Of a stretch of DNA of 64,000 nt, positions 19,809-30,685 are shown piece by piece (position 1 is the stretch's first letter; each line of letters begins with the position of its first letter). A program made the position numbers and the translations under genes. The stretch comes from CAZUAQ01 sp964618455. GTDB lineage: Bacteria > Planctomycetota > Phycisphaerae > UBA1845 > PWPN01. Below the pieces are notes generated by a model, which saw only the letters and a program-made list of their open reading frames with translations, searched no databases and was not told the DNA's origin. The DNA lies in the NCBI GenBank assembly GCA_964618455.1, contig CAZUAQ010000018.1, positions 43,593 through 107,592 of the forward strand, written 5' to 3'.

Positions 19809-20630
19809 TCAACTGAGGGTATCCGGCGGAAACGACAAGCCGGGCGGACAGGACCGCTTGTCCAGCTCGTCGCGAAGCCTGGCCGCCTGTTCATAGTCTT
19901 CACGCTCGATGGCGTCATCCAATCGCTCGGACAGCGTCTGCTCGATCTCGTGTTCCTTGCGGATGCGCCGCTCCATCATGCGGAGCGCCTCGATCAGCGA
20001 CGCGACATCAACGACGTCTTCGCCGGTATCGATTTCCTCGCGCTCATCCTCGCAACACGCCCGGATTTCCCGGATGCCGTACTTGACGGTTTCCACCGCC
20101 AGTTCGGCCAATCCCGCCAGCAGAGCGCGCTCGGCCTGGCACATGCTGCGGTGCATGATGATGAAGGGGCGATACTGGATGTGCTCTTCCACGAATTCGT
20201 CGTCATCAATCCGGGCGTCGATGATGTCGAGTATGTGGAGATTGTGGGTGGCGTCCTGGGCCGCGAGGCGGAAAAAGCGGTCGGCTTCGAGCGGTTCTTC
20301 CTCGATCCGGGCCTGTTCGGCGAGTGCCATCAGGCTGATGCGCCGGCGATAGTATTGCATCAGTTCCCTGGAAATCTCCTCCAACTCGTCTTCATCGAGA
20401 TCGAGATCCCCCGGCGTCTCGCTGGACCGCTGCTCGAGGAAGCTCAGCATGGAGTCCAAGTCGAAAGGCTTTTCCCCGTCCGGGCGGCCCTCGATCTCGA
20501 GTTGCAGCACCCCGAGATCGACCCGGAGTTGAATGTACTCGCGATCGTCCCGGGAGCGGATCAGGCGAACGCGGATGCCGCCCGGCTCGGCAGGCCAGTC
20601 CTTGACGATGGGACCCAGATCGTGAGGCAT
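19809..20630 (-). CDS. UVR (UvrB/UvrC) motif protein
   Basis: A 273-residue protein. The N-terminal half (about 1-110) looks like a mixed alpha/beta domain specific to planctomycetes, beginning MPHDLGPIVKDWP. The C-terminus carries a UVR helical hairpin, LDDAIEREDYEQAARLRDEL (about 237-256), the element by which UvrB and UvrC, and McsA/Clp-associated proteins, interact. No nuclease or helicase motif is present. Role unknown: adaptor of a repair or proteolysis complex is possible. AGGAGTGCATC before the ATG is a good ribosome site, and TATAAT lies 45 nt upstream. Confidence 0.75.
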   Translation of the reverse strand: MPHDLGPIVKDWPAEPGGIRVRLIRSRDDREYIQLRVDLGVLQLEIEGRPDGEKPFDLDSMLSFLEQRSSETPGDLDLDEDELEEISRELMQYYRRRISLMALAEQARIEEEPLEADRFFRLAAQDATHNLHILDIIDARIDDDEFVEEHIQYRPFIIMHRSMCQAERALLAGLAELAVETVKYGIREIRACCEDEREEIDTGEDVVDVASLIEALRMMERRIRKEHEIEQTLSERLDDAIEREDYEQAARLRDELDKRSCPPGLSFPPDTLS

Positions 20631-20674
20631 GATGCACTCCTGCAGATGGATGGTCGAGCCATGTCGACAGCGTC

Positions 20675-20680
20675 ATTATA
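20675..20680 (-). promoter_or_regulatory. TATAAT -10 box of the UVR-protein gene
   Basis: A perfect TATAAT on the minus strand lies 44 nt before the ATG at 20630, giving a leader of about 37 nt. No matching -35 hexamer is seen. Confidence 0.45.
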
Positions 20681-20755
20681 GCGACACGCCACGGCCTTGG
20701 CGCTCACCCCTGATCGGCAACGCCGCTTTAGGCTGGAGGCAAGGCAACCCGTCCC

Positions 20756-22387
20756 TCAGCCGAGTGCGTCGCGAGGAACGAGCGTTTCGCCGGTCATGGC
20801 CTCGGGCTGATCGATCCCCATCAGGGCCAGGGCGGTCGGGCAGATGTCCGCCAGACGCCCCTTCTCCCTCAACTTCACCTCGCTCCCCTTCAGGCGATCG
20901 TCCACGACGATCAGATCCACCGGGTACGTCGTATGCGCGGTGTGCGGTCCGCCTGTCGCCGGATCGGTCATCTGCTCGCAGTTGCCGTGATCGGCAGTGA
21001 CGATGAGCGATCCCCCCTTGGCCAGCACCGCCTCGACGATCTTGCCCACGCATTCGTCCACCGTCTCGACCGCCTTGATCGCCGCCTCCAGCGAACCGGT
21101 GTGCCCGACCATGTCGCCGTTGGCGTAGTTGAGGATGTACGTGTCATACTGATTCGACGCGATACGGTTGAGCATCTCCTCGGTCACGCCGTACGCGCTC
21201 ATCTCCGGCTTCTGATCGTATGTCGACACGTCGCGCGGCGAGGGGACGATCTGCCGGTCCTCGCCGTCGAACGGCTCCTCGCGGTAATCGTTGAAAAAGA
21301 AGGTGACGTGCGGAAACTTCTCGGTTTCAGCGCAGCGGAACTGCTTGAGCCCGAGCGAGCTGATGACCTCGGCGTAAATGCTCTCCATCTTCGGCGGCTT
21401 CTCGAAAACGACTTCGATCGGCAGACCCTTCTCATAGCCGGTCATGCCCGCGAAGAACAGATTCTCGATCTTCGCGCCGCGGTCGAATCCGCCGTTGGGC
21501 ACCTCTTTCCATTGCTCGTCGGAAAACACGAACGCTTTGCACAACTCGCGGGGCCGATCGCCTCGGTAGTTGAAGAAGATGACCGCATCGCCCGCTTTGA
21601 CCTTCTGGGCGTCGGGGACTTTGCCGTCGTCGGTGATGCTGACCGGCATGATGAATTCGTCGCCCGAACGGCTCGGTTCGGTGGGGTTGTCGTAATAGGC
21701 CTGCACGGCCTCGAGCGCCGACGGGGCGGTCGTCTCCGATCCCTGCGTGAGCAGATCGTAGGCGAGCTTGACCCGATCCCAGCGATGATCCCGATCCATG
21801 GCGTAATAGCGACCGATCACGCTGGCGATTTGACCGACACCGGCGTCGTCGAGCTTGGCCTGAAACTGCTGGAGATACCCGAGTCCACCGGTCGGCGCGG
21901 TGTCGCGGCCGTCGGTGATGGCGTGCACGAAGAACCGCTTGCCGTCGAAGCCGACCTTCTTGCAGAGGTCGACGAGGGCGAAGGCGTGGTCCATGTCGCT
22001 GTGCACCCGGCCATCGGAACAGAGCCCGAGCACATGGACCGAACCGTCGTTCTTCTTCGCGTGCTCGAACGCGCCGAGCAGGGTCTTGTTCTCGAAGAAG
22101 GCGCCTTCACGAATGGTCCGCGTGATGCGCATGACCTCCTGGTCGACGATGCGCCCGGCACCGATGTTCTGGTGTCCCACCTCGCTGTTGCCCATCACCC
22201 CGACAGGCAGGCCGACATCCTCGCCGGACGTGTGGATCTGGACGTTCGGGTAATCCCGCAGCAGACGGTCGTTCACCGGCGTGTTGCCCTGGACGACGGC
22301 ATTGGCCTTGTCCCACTCGGAATGTGGATTGTGACCCCAGCCATCACGCACGATGATGACCACGGGGCGCTTGGAAAGCTTCGGCAT
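20756..22387 (-). CDS. gpmI: 2,3-bisphosphoglycerate-independent phosphoglycerate mutase
   Basis: A 543-residue alkaline-phosphatase-superfamily enzyme interconverting 3- and 2-phosphoglycerate in glycolysis and gluconeogenesis. The first metal site is IIVRDGWG (D15), and the phospho-serine is S68 in MGNSEVGHQNIGAGR. FVHAITDGRDTAP, FFNYRGDRPRELC, NYANGDMVGHTG and VTADHGNCEQM follow, all expected metal and substrate motifs. Length is normal for iPGM. ATG 22387 is chosen over 22405 because GGAG lies 6 nt upstream. It follows gnd by 57 nt on the same strand and probably shares its transcript. Confidence 0.97.
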   Translation of the reverse strand: MPKLSKRPVVIIVRDGWGHNPHSEWDKANAVVQGNTPVNDRLLRDYPNVQIHTSGEDVGLPVGVMGNSEVGHQNIGAGRIVDQEVMRITRTIREGAFFENKTLLGAFEHAKKNDGSVHVLGLCSDGRVHSDMDHAFALVDLCKKVGFDGKRFFVHAITDGRDTAPTGGLGYLQQFQAKLDDAGVGQIASVIGRYYAMDRDHRWDRVKLAYDLLTQGSETTAPSALEAVQAYYDNPTEPSRSGDEFIMPVSITDDGKVPDAQKVKAGDAVIFFNYRGDRPRELCKAFVFSDEQWKEVPNGGFDRGAKIENLFFAGMTGYEKGLPIEVVFEKPPKMESIYAEVISSLGLKQFRCAETEKFPHVTFFFNDYREEPFDGEDRQIVPSPRDVSTYDQKPEMSAYGVTEEMLNRIASNQYDTYILNYANGDMVGHTGSLEAAIKAVETVDECVGKIVEAVLAKGGSLIVTADHGNCEQMTDPATGGPHTAHTTYPVDLIVVDDRLKGSEVKLREKGRLADICPTALALMGIDQPEAMTGETLVPRDALG

Positions 22388-22444
22388 GACGGGCTCCGAT
22401 CTCATGAATCTCGGGGGTTGGTGCGTATCTCGGTGTTGTCAGGT

Positions 22445-23851
<1,407 letters not shown>

Positions 23852-24141
23852 GGTGTCTGCTCCTTCCAAGGGGCTCCCGGTTCGCCCAGACGGGGACCGG
23901 GACAAAGGAGTTGATTCTAAGGGGCGGCGAAGCACATGCAAGCGAGCCCCGGTGTCCGGAAGGCCGGTGAGCCCGGAGATCGCGGAGTTCGGCTCAAGAA
24001 CGTGTCCCCGCGCGAGCCGATAACCCTACTTGAAACGGCTTGAAGGAAGGCTCAACGGTGACTAAGGTAACTTCGACGTGAAGGGAATACGTACCCCCGC
24101 CTGACACCATGTCACGCGACAGACCACAGGAAGATCAAAGC
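23852..24141. other. Divergent intergenic region
   Basis: 290 nt between gnd (minus) and the small lipoprotein gene (plus). It must contain both promoters, but I could not place boxes with confidence. No gene is seen. Confidence 0.4.
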
Positions 24142-24324
24142 ATGCGCTGGCAGAAACTTAACCATCTTCTCTTCGTACTCGGAAGCGGCGGACTCCTCAT
24201 GGGTGGATCGTGCGTGAACGGCGAGGACGTCCAGAATGCTTTCTCGGACAGCCTGATTGCCGTGCTGAGCACGTTCTTCACCGCCATCCTCGAGACGGCG
24301 CTCTCGAGCTTCATCCAGATCTGA
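24142..24324 (+). CDS. Very small lipoprotein
   Basis: A 60-residue protein. A type-II signal ends in a lipobox-like MGGSC near residue 24, which leaves a mature peptide of about 37 residues. That peptide is almost entirely an amphipathic or hydrophobic helix (DSLIAVLSTFFTAILETALSSFIQI). AGGAAG 9 nt upstream supports the ATG. It is too small for an enzyme; a membrane-surface or complex-stabilising peptide is possible. No function is assigned. Confidence 0.6.
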   Translation: MRWQKLNHLLFVLGSGGLLMGGSCVNGEDVQNAFSDSLIAVLSTFFTAILETALSSFIQI

Positions 24325-24381
24325 ACGGCGGGACCGATCAGGAATCTCCGAGCGAGCGACTCAACCCCTCGGGGATCGCTG

Positions 24382-25923
24382 TCATGGCGGAATTTCCTGC
24401 GCCCCGTCCACCCCGTCCCGGCGTAAGCGGTCACGCATGCGCGTTTTCATCTCGGCCACCCTCCCCTGAATCCGCTCGATCCAGGGTGCCATGGGAAGCG
24501 TGACGTCCAGATTCCCCAAGAGAGGAACCTGTCGATCCTGAAAACGGAGTGTCACCAGCGCCCTTCCCGCCGGCCCGGGCGCGGCAAACACGCGAACCGC
24601 ATCTCGTCCGAGCCACAGTCGCGCCCCGATTTTCTCGTATTCGATCTCCTCCGGTAGCATCATGGTCAGAACGCGCGGGAGCGACGCCCCGAGATAGCGA
24701 TCCAGAAACTCTGCCACGAAATCGCGATTCACATAGCCCACCTGCCCGGGTCGCGGCGCGGCTTCCACCAACACGTCGCCGCCGGCCACACCATCCGCGT
24801 CGAGCTTGACGTTTCGAATCGTCAGGAGGAGCTCGCCGTCGATACCGTCCCGATGAAAGAGAGCCCGGCACAGGTTTTCAAGCGAAGCTCCCTCCCATTG
24901 CCCGTCGGCCAACATGAGGATCATCTGGTTGTCCTCAACACGGCCGTTGTGCACGGTCAGCTTTGCCTTCCCTCCCACCCCGGGCAACTCCCAACGGCCA
25001 AGAATCGAATCGACGTCGATGTCATCAATCTCCCCGTCAAAACGCAGCGCCACGATCCGGTCCTGCCGCAGGATCGCCTTCTTGAGATCCAGATCCACCC
25101 GCGCGGGGTAGGGGCCGTTCGGAAGGCGCCCGGTGAATTCCTCCAGCCGCACGTCCTCGATCGTGCCGGACAGTTCCACCTCCGCCTCGCCGGTCGACTG
25201 TCTCAGATGCACGTTGCCCGAGAAGGTACCTTGCGTCACTTCGGACTCCAGCAGGGTCGACAATTCCAGGGCATCGAGCGCCAGCCGGGGAATATCCAGC
25301 GAGACCTCCGGGAGCAGTTCGCTGGTGTGCGGATCAATGAGCGCCGAGATCTGTATGGGCTCCGTGGCGGAGGCGCCGTTGAGCTTGCGGCAGGTCAACT
25401 GGGCATCGCCGCGCCCGTCCGGACGGAAACGGAGGATTCCTTCGACACCCTCCGCGATGATGCGCACGTCCGGGCGGCTCCAGATGAAACGGGCCCCGTG
25501 ATAGCGTACCTGCTGAACGTCGAGGGCTCCGAAATTGTGAGCGAGGCTGGCACGGAGCACACGGGAATAATCGTCCCGGTCCCAGTTGACCGAGTCGATG
25601 AGCAACTCGGCGTCGAAGATGTCGATATGCACACTTCCGCCGGCTTCTTCATGCTCGGCCCAGATGACCTGGGGGCTCTCGAAGATTCGCGCCCGCCGAT
25701 CCGGCAGCCACATCTCCACGCCCAACAGCCTTCTGGCATTGAAGGCATACGGCCGGACTTCCCGGACGGTCGTCGGAAGCCCGAAAAACGACGTCAGATC
25801 TCTTTCCACGCTCCGGCGATAGGCATCGCTGCGATGGTAGACACCGTACGCCAGCGTCCCCGCGATCGGAATACCGACCAGGAGGAGAAGCAGGACCGCC
25901 GAGATCATTCGCCGCGTTCGCAT
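24382..25923 (-). CDS. AsmA-like envelope protein
   Basis: A 513-residue protein anchored by one N-terminal helix (about 7-28). The long beta-rich body resembles AsmA/TamB-type repeating beta-strands: ARRLLGVEMWLPD and VQQVRYHGARFIWSRPD early, and GEAEVELSGTIEDVRLEEF in the middle. Such proteins are implicated in moving or remodelling lipids between inner and outer membranes. Sequence evidence is fold-level only. The start codon lies 6 nt after a TAGACT box with no Shine-Dalgarno, so the mRNA may be leaderless. It is divergent from the histidine kinase at 26011 across 87 nt. Confidence 0.55.
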   Translation of the reverse strand: MRTRRMISAVLLLLLVGIPIAGTLAYGVYHRSDAYRRSVERDLTSFFGLPTTVREVRPYAFNARRLLGVEMWLPDRRARIFESPQVIWAEHEEAGGSVHIDIFDAELLIDSVNWDRDDYSRVLRASLAHNFGALDVQQVRYHGARFIWSRPDVRIIAEGVEGILRFRPDGRGDAQLTCRKLNGASATEPIQISALIDPHTSELLPEVSLDIPRLALDALELSTLLESEVTQGTFSGNVHLRQSTGEAEVELSGTIEDVRLEEFTGRLPNGPYPARVDLDLKKAILRQDRIVALRFDGEIDDIDVDSILGRWELPGVGGKAKLTVHNGRVEDNQMILMLADGQWEGASLENLCRALFHRDGIDGELLLTIRNVKLDADGVAGGDVLVEAAPRPGQVGYVNRDFVAEFLDRYLGASLPRVLTMMLPEEIEYEKIGARLWLGRDAVRVFAAPGPAGRALVTLRFQDRQVPLLGNLDVTLPMAPWIERIQGRVAEMKTRMRDRLRRDGVDGAQEIPP

Positions 25924-25929
25924 GATTGA

Positions 25930-25935
25930 AGTCTA
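25930..25935 (-). promoter_or_regulatory. -10-like TAGACT, leaderless spacing
   Basis: TAGACT on the minus strand is followed by TCAATC and then the ATG of the AsmA-like gene at 25923. Confidence 0.35.
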
Positions 25936-25977
25936 GTCGAGGCCCGGCCCGATCACCATGCCCTGCCGATCGGGCTG

Positions 25978-25989
25978 CCACCCGGGTGG
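25978..25989. promoter_or_regulatory. 12-bp palindrome between divergent promoters
   Basis: CCACCCGGGTGG is a perfect palindrome. It is centred about 27 nt upstream of the kinase start codon and lies between the two -10-like boxes. It is a candidate operator for coordinated control of the divergent pair. Confidence 0.35.
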
Positions 25990-25998
25990 TGGATCCGA

Positions 25999-26004
25999 TA
26001 CACT
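25999..26004 (+). promoter_or_regulatory. -10-like TACACT, leaderless spacing
   Basis: TACACT is followed by GATACC and then the ATG at 26011. No ribosome binding site is present before this ATG. Confidence 0.4.
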
Positions 26005-26010
26005 GATACC

Positions 26011-27819
26011 ATGGCAAGGCGCAACTGGGTTCAGATCTCACTGGCGACCAAGTGCCAGGTGCTGTTCGGACTGGCGGTGCTGCTGATCATCGCGGCGGCG
26101 CTGTTCGTGCCGGGCTATTACATGGAGAAGCAGGCGGATCAGATGAACTACCGCCGGGTGACGCACCTGGCCCAGCTTGCCCGGGCGCGCATCAACCCCT
26201 CCAGCCAGAACTGGGACGAGCAGCAAACCCGCCTGGACCGCTGGTGGGAAGACAACCTCCTCGAGCTGAACCTGCCGGAATCCAAGCCGCGACTGATTTA
26301 CCTGGACCCGGAGGAGTCCAGTCTCTCCGCTCCGGCACTGCTCGGGCTGATCACCGAGATGCGTCCGATCTACCATCGCATCCACCCGGTGCTGAAAAGC
26401 TGGTGGTGGGAGGGTCCCCTGCCCATGCAGATCGAGCTGATGAAAATCGGAGCGGCCCTGGCTGGAGAGCTCTGGCCTGAAGAGTTCAGCCCATCCACCC
26501 GCCAGCGCTGGAAGGCGTTCAAGCAGGCGATGATGGATCAGGGTTACCACCCCGCGCTGGACGGTCATCAGCGTAAGGCGCTGGCGGCCATGAAGCGTGA
26601 CCCCGGGACGAACGTCGTGACGCGTCATACGGAGGTCGACGGCCACGCGGTCTACCAGGTGCTGCTCGCCGTGCGCGGTACCGACACACCGACACAGCGG
26701 CGTCCGGTCGTCGGACTGATCGAGATGTCGGTCCCCACGCCTGAGCCCCAGGAAAAGATCTGGGCGCGGGTGATCCTGGTGCTCGCCGGTCTGCTGGCGG
26801 GGTTTCTGGCGATCCTGGTCTTCTACCTCGTCTCCCATAAGCTGATCCTGGCGCCGGTGCGCGACCTCAAGCAGTTGGTGACGCAGGTGGCGGAGGGCGA
26901 CCTCTCGGCGCGATCCGACATCGCCACCGGCGACGAGTACGAAGAACTGTCGACCGCCTTCAATGCGATGCTCAACCAGCTCGAGAAATCGCGCAACGAG
27001 CTCGAAACGATCAACCGCTCACTTGATACTCGTCTGGGCGAACTGGCGGAGACCAACGTCTCGCTCTTCGAATCCAACCGGCTCAAGAGTGAGTTCCTGG
27101 CCAACGTCAGCCACGAGCTGCGCACCCCGCTGACCTCGATCATCGGGTTCGCCGATCTCCTGCAGGAGTTGTCCAAGGGCAACGGGAATACCGACAAATC
27201 TCGGATCGTCCGCTACGCCGACAACATCATGAAAAGTGGGAGGATGTTACTGGACATCATCAATGACCTTCTGGACCTCGCCAAGATCGAGGCGGGGAAG
27301 ATCGAGTTGCACCGCGCGGCGTTCTCCGTACGGGATCTGTGCGAAGCCCTGGTCGATTTCGTGAAGCCGCTGACGGAGAAGAAGAATCTCGATCTGATCC
27401 TGCAGATGGACGAGGATGTCCCGATGATGAACTCGGACGCGGGCAAGCTCCGTCAGATCCTCTACAACCTGCTGAGTAACGCCATCAAGTACACGCCGGA
27501 AGGTGGGCGGGTGCAGATCGTCGTGGAGATGCTCCCCGGAGGAGGGCGTCTGCGGTTCGACGTGGTGGATGACGGGCCGGGTATCGCCCCCGAAGATCAG
27601 GAGCAGATCTTCGAAAAGTTCCGGCAGCTCGATTCCTCCAAGACGCGCGAACATGGCGGAACCGGACTCGGCCTCGCCATCAGCCGCGAACTCGCGCAGA
27701 TGCTGGGCGGCACGATCCGGGTGGAAAGCGAGATCGGCAAGGGCTCACGCTTTATCGTCGAGGTGCCGGTGGAATGCTCCAAGACCAGCTATCGTCCGGT
27801 TGCCACACTGCTGAAATAA
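26011..27819 (+). CDS. Membrane sensor histidine kinase (HAMP, HisKA, HATPase)
   Basis: A 602-residue inner-membrane kinase. The first transmembrane helix (about 12-35) is followed by a periplasmic sensor region of about 210 residues with no named domain, rich in Trp and Pro. The second helix is at about 250-275. HAMP (about 272-325) and a coiled coil lead to HisKA with H368 in SHELRTPLTSIIGFADLL. The HATPase has NLLSNAIKYTPEGG, DDGPGI and GTGLGLAISRELAQMLGG. It should autophosphorylate in response to an envelope signal. No response regulator is adjacent, so it is an orphan kinase. The divergent neighbour is an AsmA-like envelope protein. Confidence 0.93.
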   Translation: MARRNWVQISLATKCQVLFGLAVLLIIAAALFVPGYYMEKQADQMNYRRVTHLAQLARARINPSSQNWDEQQTRLDRWWEDNLLELNLPESKPRLIYLDPEESSLSAPALLGLITEMRPIYHRIHPVLKSWWWEGPLPMQIELMKIGAALAGELWPEEFSPSTRQRWKAFKQAMMDQGYHPALDGHQRKALAAMKRDPGTNVVTRHTEVDGHAVYQVLLAVRGTDTPTQRRPVVGLIEMSVPTPEPQEKIWARVILVLAGLLAGFLAILVFYLVSHKLILAPVRDLKQLVTQVAEGDLSARSDIATGDEYEELSTAFNAMLNQLEKSRNELETINRSLDTRLGELAETNVSLFESNRLKSEFLANVSHELRTPLTSIIGFADLLQELSKGNGNTDKSRIVRYADNIMKSGRMLLDIINDLLDLAKIEAGKIELHRAAFSVRDLCEALVDFVKPLTEKKNLDLILQMDEDVPMMNSDAGKLRQILYNLLSNAIKYTPEGGRVQIVVEMLPGGGRLRFDVVDDGPGIAPEDQEQIFEKFRQLDSSKTREHGGTGLGLAISRELAQMLGGTIRVESEIGKGSRFIVEVPVECSKTSYRPVATLLK

Positions 27820-27885
27820 CCGCTGCCATCGATGCGCGGCAGAAGCTGCCTGTCGACGCCCTTCTGCTTTCCAGGGGGACTGCTT

Positions 27886-30021
27886 ATGCATCCAAGACAG
27901 AATCACAGGTCTTTCCGCGTCATATCTCCGGTGTTGCTGCTGCTCTTCATCTGTTCAGCATCGACTGCGGCGACCGCCGACTCGGATCGAACCGCCGCCG
28001 TTCGAATCGATGGGATTCCTTTCGAATTGAAAGAGTTCGACGGCTCGCTTATCTCGGATTCACCGCGCCTCTTCTTCACACCAGCGCAGATCGCTCGCGC
28101 CCGCTCACGAATCGCCGAGCACCGCGATGCAAAACGCCTGATGGAACGCTATCTCGCGGACGTCGAGAAACACTTTGCGGTCGAGATCGAGCCGCTCGAT
28201 GAAAGCTGGTGGCAGACGGTCAAGGACAAGCCGTGGTCGGAGACCTATCCAATCATTGCCGAGCAAACGATGCGTGAACCGATGCGCGTTGCCCGCGCCG
28301 CCGGGGAACTGGCTACCGCCAGCCTGCTCGTCGACGATCCACGGTATGCCGAACGCGCCGAACGACTGCTGATGAGTCTCGCAAGCTACACTTTCGTCGC
28401 CGAGCATTACGACGTGGGCATGAATTACTCCATCTGGATGTGGCAGGTGCTCAAGGCATACGACGTGCTTGCCCCGACACTTTCGGGTGAGCAGCGTCAT
28501 CAACTCGATGGCTTGTGCACGCGCTTCGCCCGGGCGCTGGCCCATGACGACGTGTTCTGGATCGACAACAACATCGGCGGCGGCATCAACAATCACCTCG
28601 CCTGGCACAAGGCGCTCTTCGGCCTGCTCGGGCTCTTTTACGATCGTCCGGAGTTGGTGGAGTATTGCCTGCACGGGCGGCGCGGCTTCGTTCCTCTTCT
28701 GGAAGATGGCTTGCTCGATCATGGATTGTGGTGCGAGAGCAGCCTCAACTACCAGTTCGCCGCCATCGCCCCGATGCTGGCCTTCGGGATGTGCCAGCGG
28801 AACATGAACCACGCGCCGTCCATCCTCGACATCACCGCCGCCAACGGCCGAACCCTCAAGCAATCCTTCGACGCCATGTTCGATGTGCTGGCCCCGAACG
28901 GGCTGATCCCGCCCATCGGCGATGCGTACGGGCGGCACGTGAAGCTCTGGGAGATTTCACTGTACGAGACGGCGTGGGCGGCCTGGGGCGATCCGAAGGT
29001 CGCCTGGCTCATGCAGCAGAATCCCGAGGCTTCGCTCGCGTCGCTCTTCGCACCGCCCATGCCGGACGATGTGCCCGCCCCACCGATCCGGACGATGAAC
29101 CTGCCCGAGCACGGTTATGCCCTGCTGCGCTCACATCGTGACGCGGCGTACTGGAATAACCCGGCGGCGCGGTTGGCATTTGTGACCTACGACCGCAGCG
29201 GCGTGCATGCCAACGCCGACAAATTGAGCCTGATGCTCTTCGCCGGGGAACAGATGGTATTGCCCGACGTGGAAGGTCGCGCGACCGTCTATCACGCCTT
29301 CAGCAGTCGCATCCAGCGTGAACTGAATCGCGGCACGATCAGTCACAACACGGTGATGATCGACGGGCAAGACCAGCGGATGTCGTCGCAGATGCTGCCT
29401 CTGATCGAGTTCCGCGATCTGCCGGCGGAGAAACGCGTCACGGTGGCCGATCTCGACGGCGTGCTATACGACGGCGTGCGGCAGATGCGGACGGTGGCGA
29501 TGACAGAGCACTACGTGCTGGACGTGTTTCAAGTGAATACCGGCGATGCAACGCGACGGATCGACTGGATCGCCCATACGCTGGATGAGCACGCGTCACT
29601 CATGGATCCGGACGACACGATCAAGGAGCGGTCCACGCCGTTCACATTTCCGCAGGAAGGCCCGACACGGTGGCTTCGCGACGCACGGTCGATTTCGAAC
29701 TCAGGCGAGTTGTCGTTGTCGTGGAAGAACGAAACGTCGGCGTTGCACATGACGATGCTCGATCCACAGGCCGATCAAATCATTCTCTGCGGTTATCCCG
29801 CTACCGACGAACCGGAAACGCCCACGATCCCGATGATGATCGTGCGCCGCCACGCCGACCGCGCCCTCTTCGCCGCCGTGTGGAGCACTGCCGAGAAGCG
29901 CCCCGACATTCGCATCATTCCGCGCGGACCGCGCGAGAAGCGTCTGCACTTTGAAGTCTTCGTGAACGGCCAAACGCGCCGCCACTTCGTCCCGGACTTG
30001 AAGTACGCGACGGGCCGATGA
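27886..30021 (+). CDS. Secreted alginate-lyase/heparinase II/III-like polysaccharide lyase
   Basis: A 711-residue secreted protein. A signal peptide (about 10-32, ending STAATA) is followed by an alpha-toroid domain (about 65-385) containing NNHLAWHKALFGLLGLF and ESSLNYQF. A beta-sandwich heparinase II/III-like domain (about 395-640) has YDRSGVHANADKLSLMLFAG and RGTISHNTVMIDGQDQ, with conserved His/Tyr positions typical of these lyases. The family cleaves uronic-acid polysaccharides by beta-elimination; the substrate cannot be read. ATG 27886 has GGGGGA upstream and starts at the signal peptide. No transporter or sulfatase is directly adjacent. Confidence 0.82.
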   Translation: MHPRQNHRSFRVISPVLLLLFICSASTAATADSDRTAAVRIDGIPFELKEFDGSLISDSPRLFFTPAQIARARSRIAEHRDAKRLMERYLADVEKHFAVEIEPLDESWWQTVKDKPWSETYPIIAEQTMREPMRVARAAGELATASLLVDDPRYAERAERLLMSLASYTFVAEHYDVGMNYSIWMWQVLKAYDVLAPTLSGEQRHQLDGLCTRFARALAHDDVFWIDNNIGGGINNHLAWHKALFGLLGLFYDRPELVEYCLHGRRGFVPLLEDGLLDHGLWCESSLNYQFAAIAPMLAFGMCQRNMNHAPSILDITAANGRTLKQSFDAMFDVLAPNGLIPPIGDAYGRHVKLWEISLYETAWAAWGDPKVAWLMQQNPEASLASLFAPPMPDDVPAPPIRTMNLPEHGYALLRSHRDAAYWNNPAARLAFVTYDRSGVHANADKLSLMLFAGEQMVLPDVEGRATVYHAFSSRIQRELNRGTISHNTVMIDGQDQRMSSQMLPLIEFRDLPAEKRVTVADLDGVLYDGVRQMRTVAMTEHYVLDVFQVNTGDATRRIDWIAHTLDEHASLMDPDDTIKERSTPFTFPQEGPTRWLRDARSISNSGELSLSWKNETSALHMTMLDPQADQIILCGYPATDEPETPTIPMMIVRRHADRALFAAVWSTAEKRPDIRIIPRGPREKRLHFEVFVNGQTRRHFVPDLKYATGR

Positions 30022-30044
30022 CCTGAGCGTAGGGATGGGATTGC

Positions 30045-30515
30045 TCACCGCCGGCGGCTTGTGGCGCGATCCATTTCGCGTTTGTGCTCGCGCTTTTTGA
30101 GGTCCTGGCGTTTGTCGTGCTGCTTCTTGCCGGTGGCCAACGCCAGTTCGACCTTGGCGAGACCGCGGGCGTTGAAATAAATTGTCAGGGGAATCAGCGT
30201 GATCCCGGACTGCTTGACCTGCCCTTCGAGCTTGCGGATTTCCCGCCGATGCAGCAGCAGACGGCGCTTCCGCTTCGGCTCGTGATTGTTATCGGCCGCC
30301 TCGGGGTAGCGATCGATGTTCGCGTCGTAAAGTGTGGCCTCGCCGTCGTTTATGCGCACAAAGGCCTCGGCGATGCTGGCCGCCCCGTTCCGCAGACTCT
30401 TCACCTCGGTGCCGGTCAGCACGATTCCGGACTCGAATTTCTCGAGCAGGTGATAATCGTGCCGGGCCTTGCGGTTCTGAATCCGCGGGCTCTCCTTGGG
30501 CTTGTTTTTTGCCAT
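30045..30515 (-). CDS. smpB: SsrA-binding protein SmpB
   Basis: A 156-residue RNA-binding protein that loads tmRNA onto stalled ribosomes for trans-translation. Diagnostic motifs are intact: NRKARHDYHLLEKFESGIVLTGTEVKSLR, LEGQVKQSGITLIPLTIYFNARGLAKVELALATGKK and the basic tail KRQDLKKREHKREMDRA. The length is normal. AAGG lies just before the ATG. The gene is transcribed divergently from the ECF sigma factor gene. No ssrA gene is visible in the window. Confidence 0.97.
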   Translation of the reverse strand: MAKNKPKESPRIQNRKARHDYHLLEKFESGIVLTGTEVKSLRNGAASIAEAFVRINDGEATLYDANIDRYPEAADNNHEPKRKRRLLLHRREIRKLEGQVKQSGITLIPLTIYFNARGLAKVELALATGKKQHDKRQDLKKREHKREMDRATSRRR

Positions 30516-30685
30516 AAGCCTTGAAATCCCAATGCATTATGCCGATAATGAGGTGGAAGTCAGCCCCCGATCGGCGCGGCGCTTTCCGCTCCGGAAGCGC
30601 GAGCCGGGCATTGTATCCCTCCCGATCGGCGGCTGCCAATGCCGCATCATGCAACCACCGCCCGAAGGTGAGGTACAAGTTAGTG

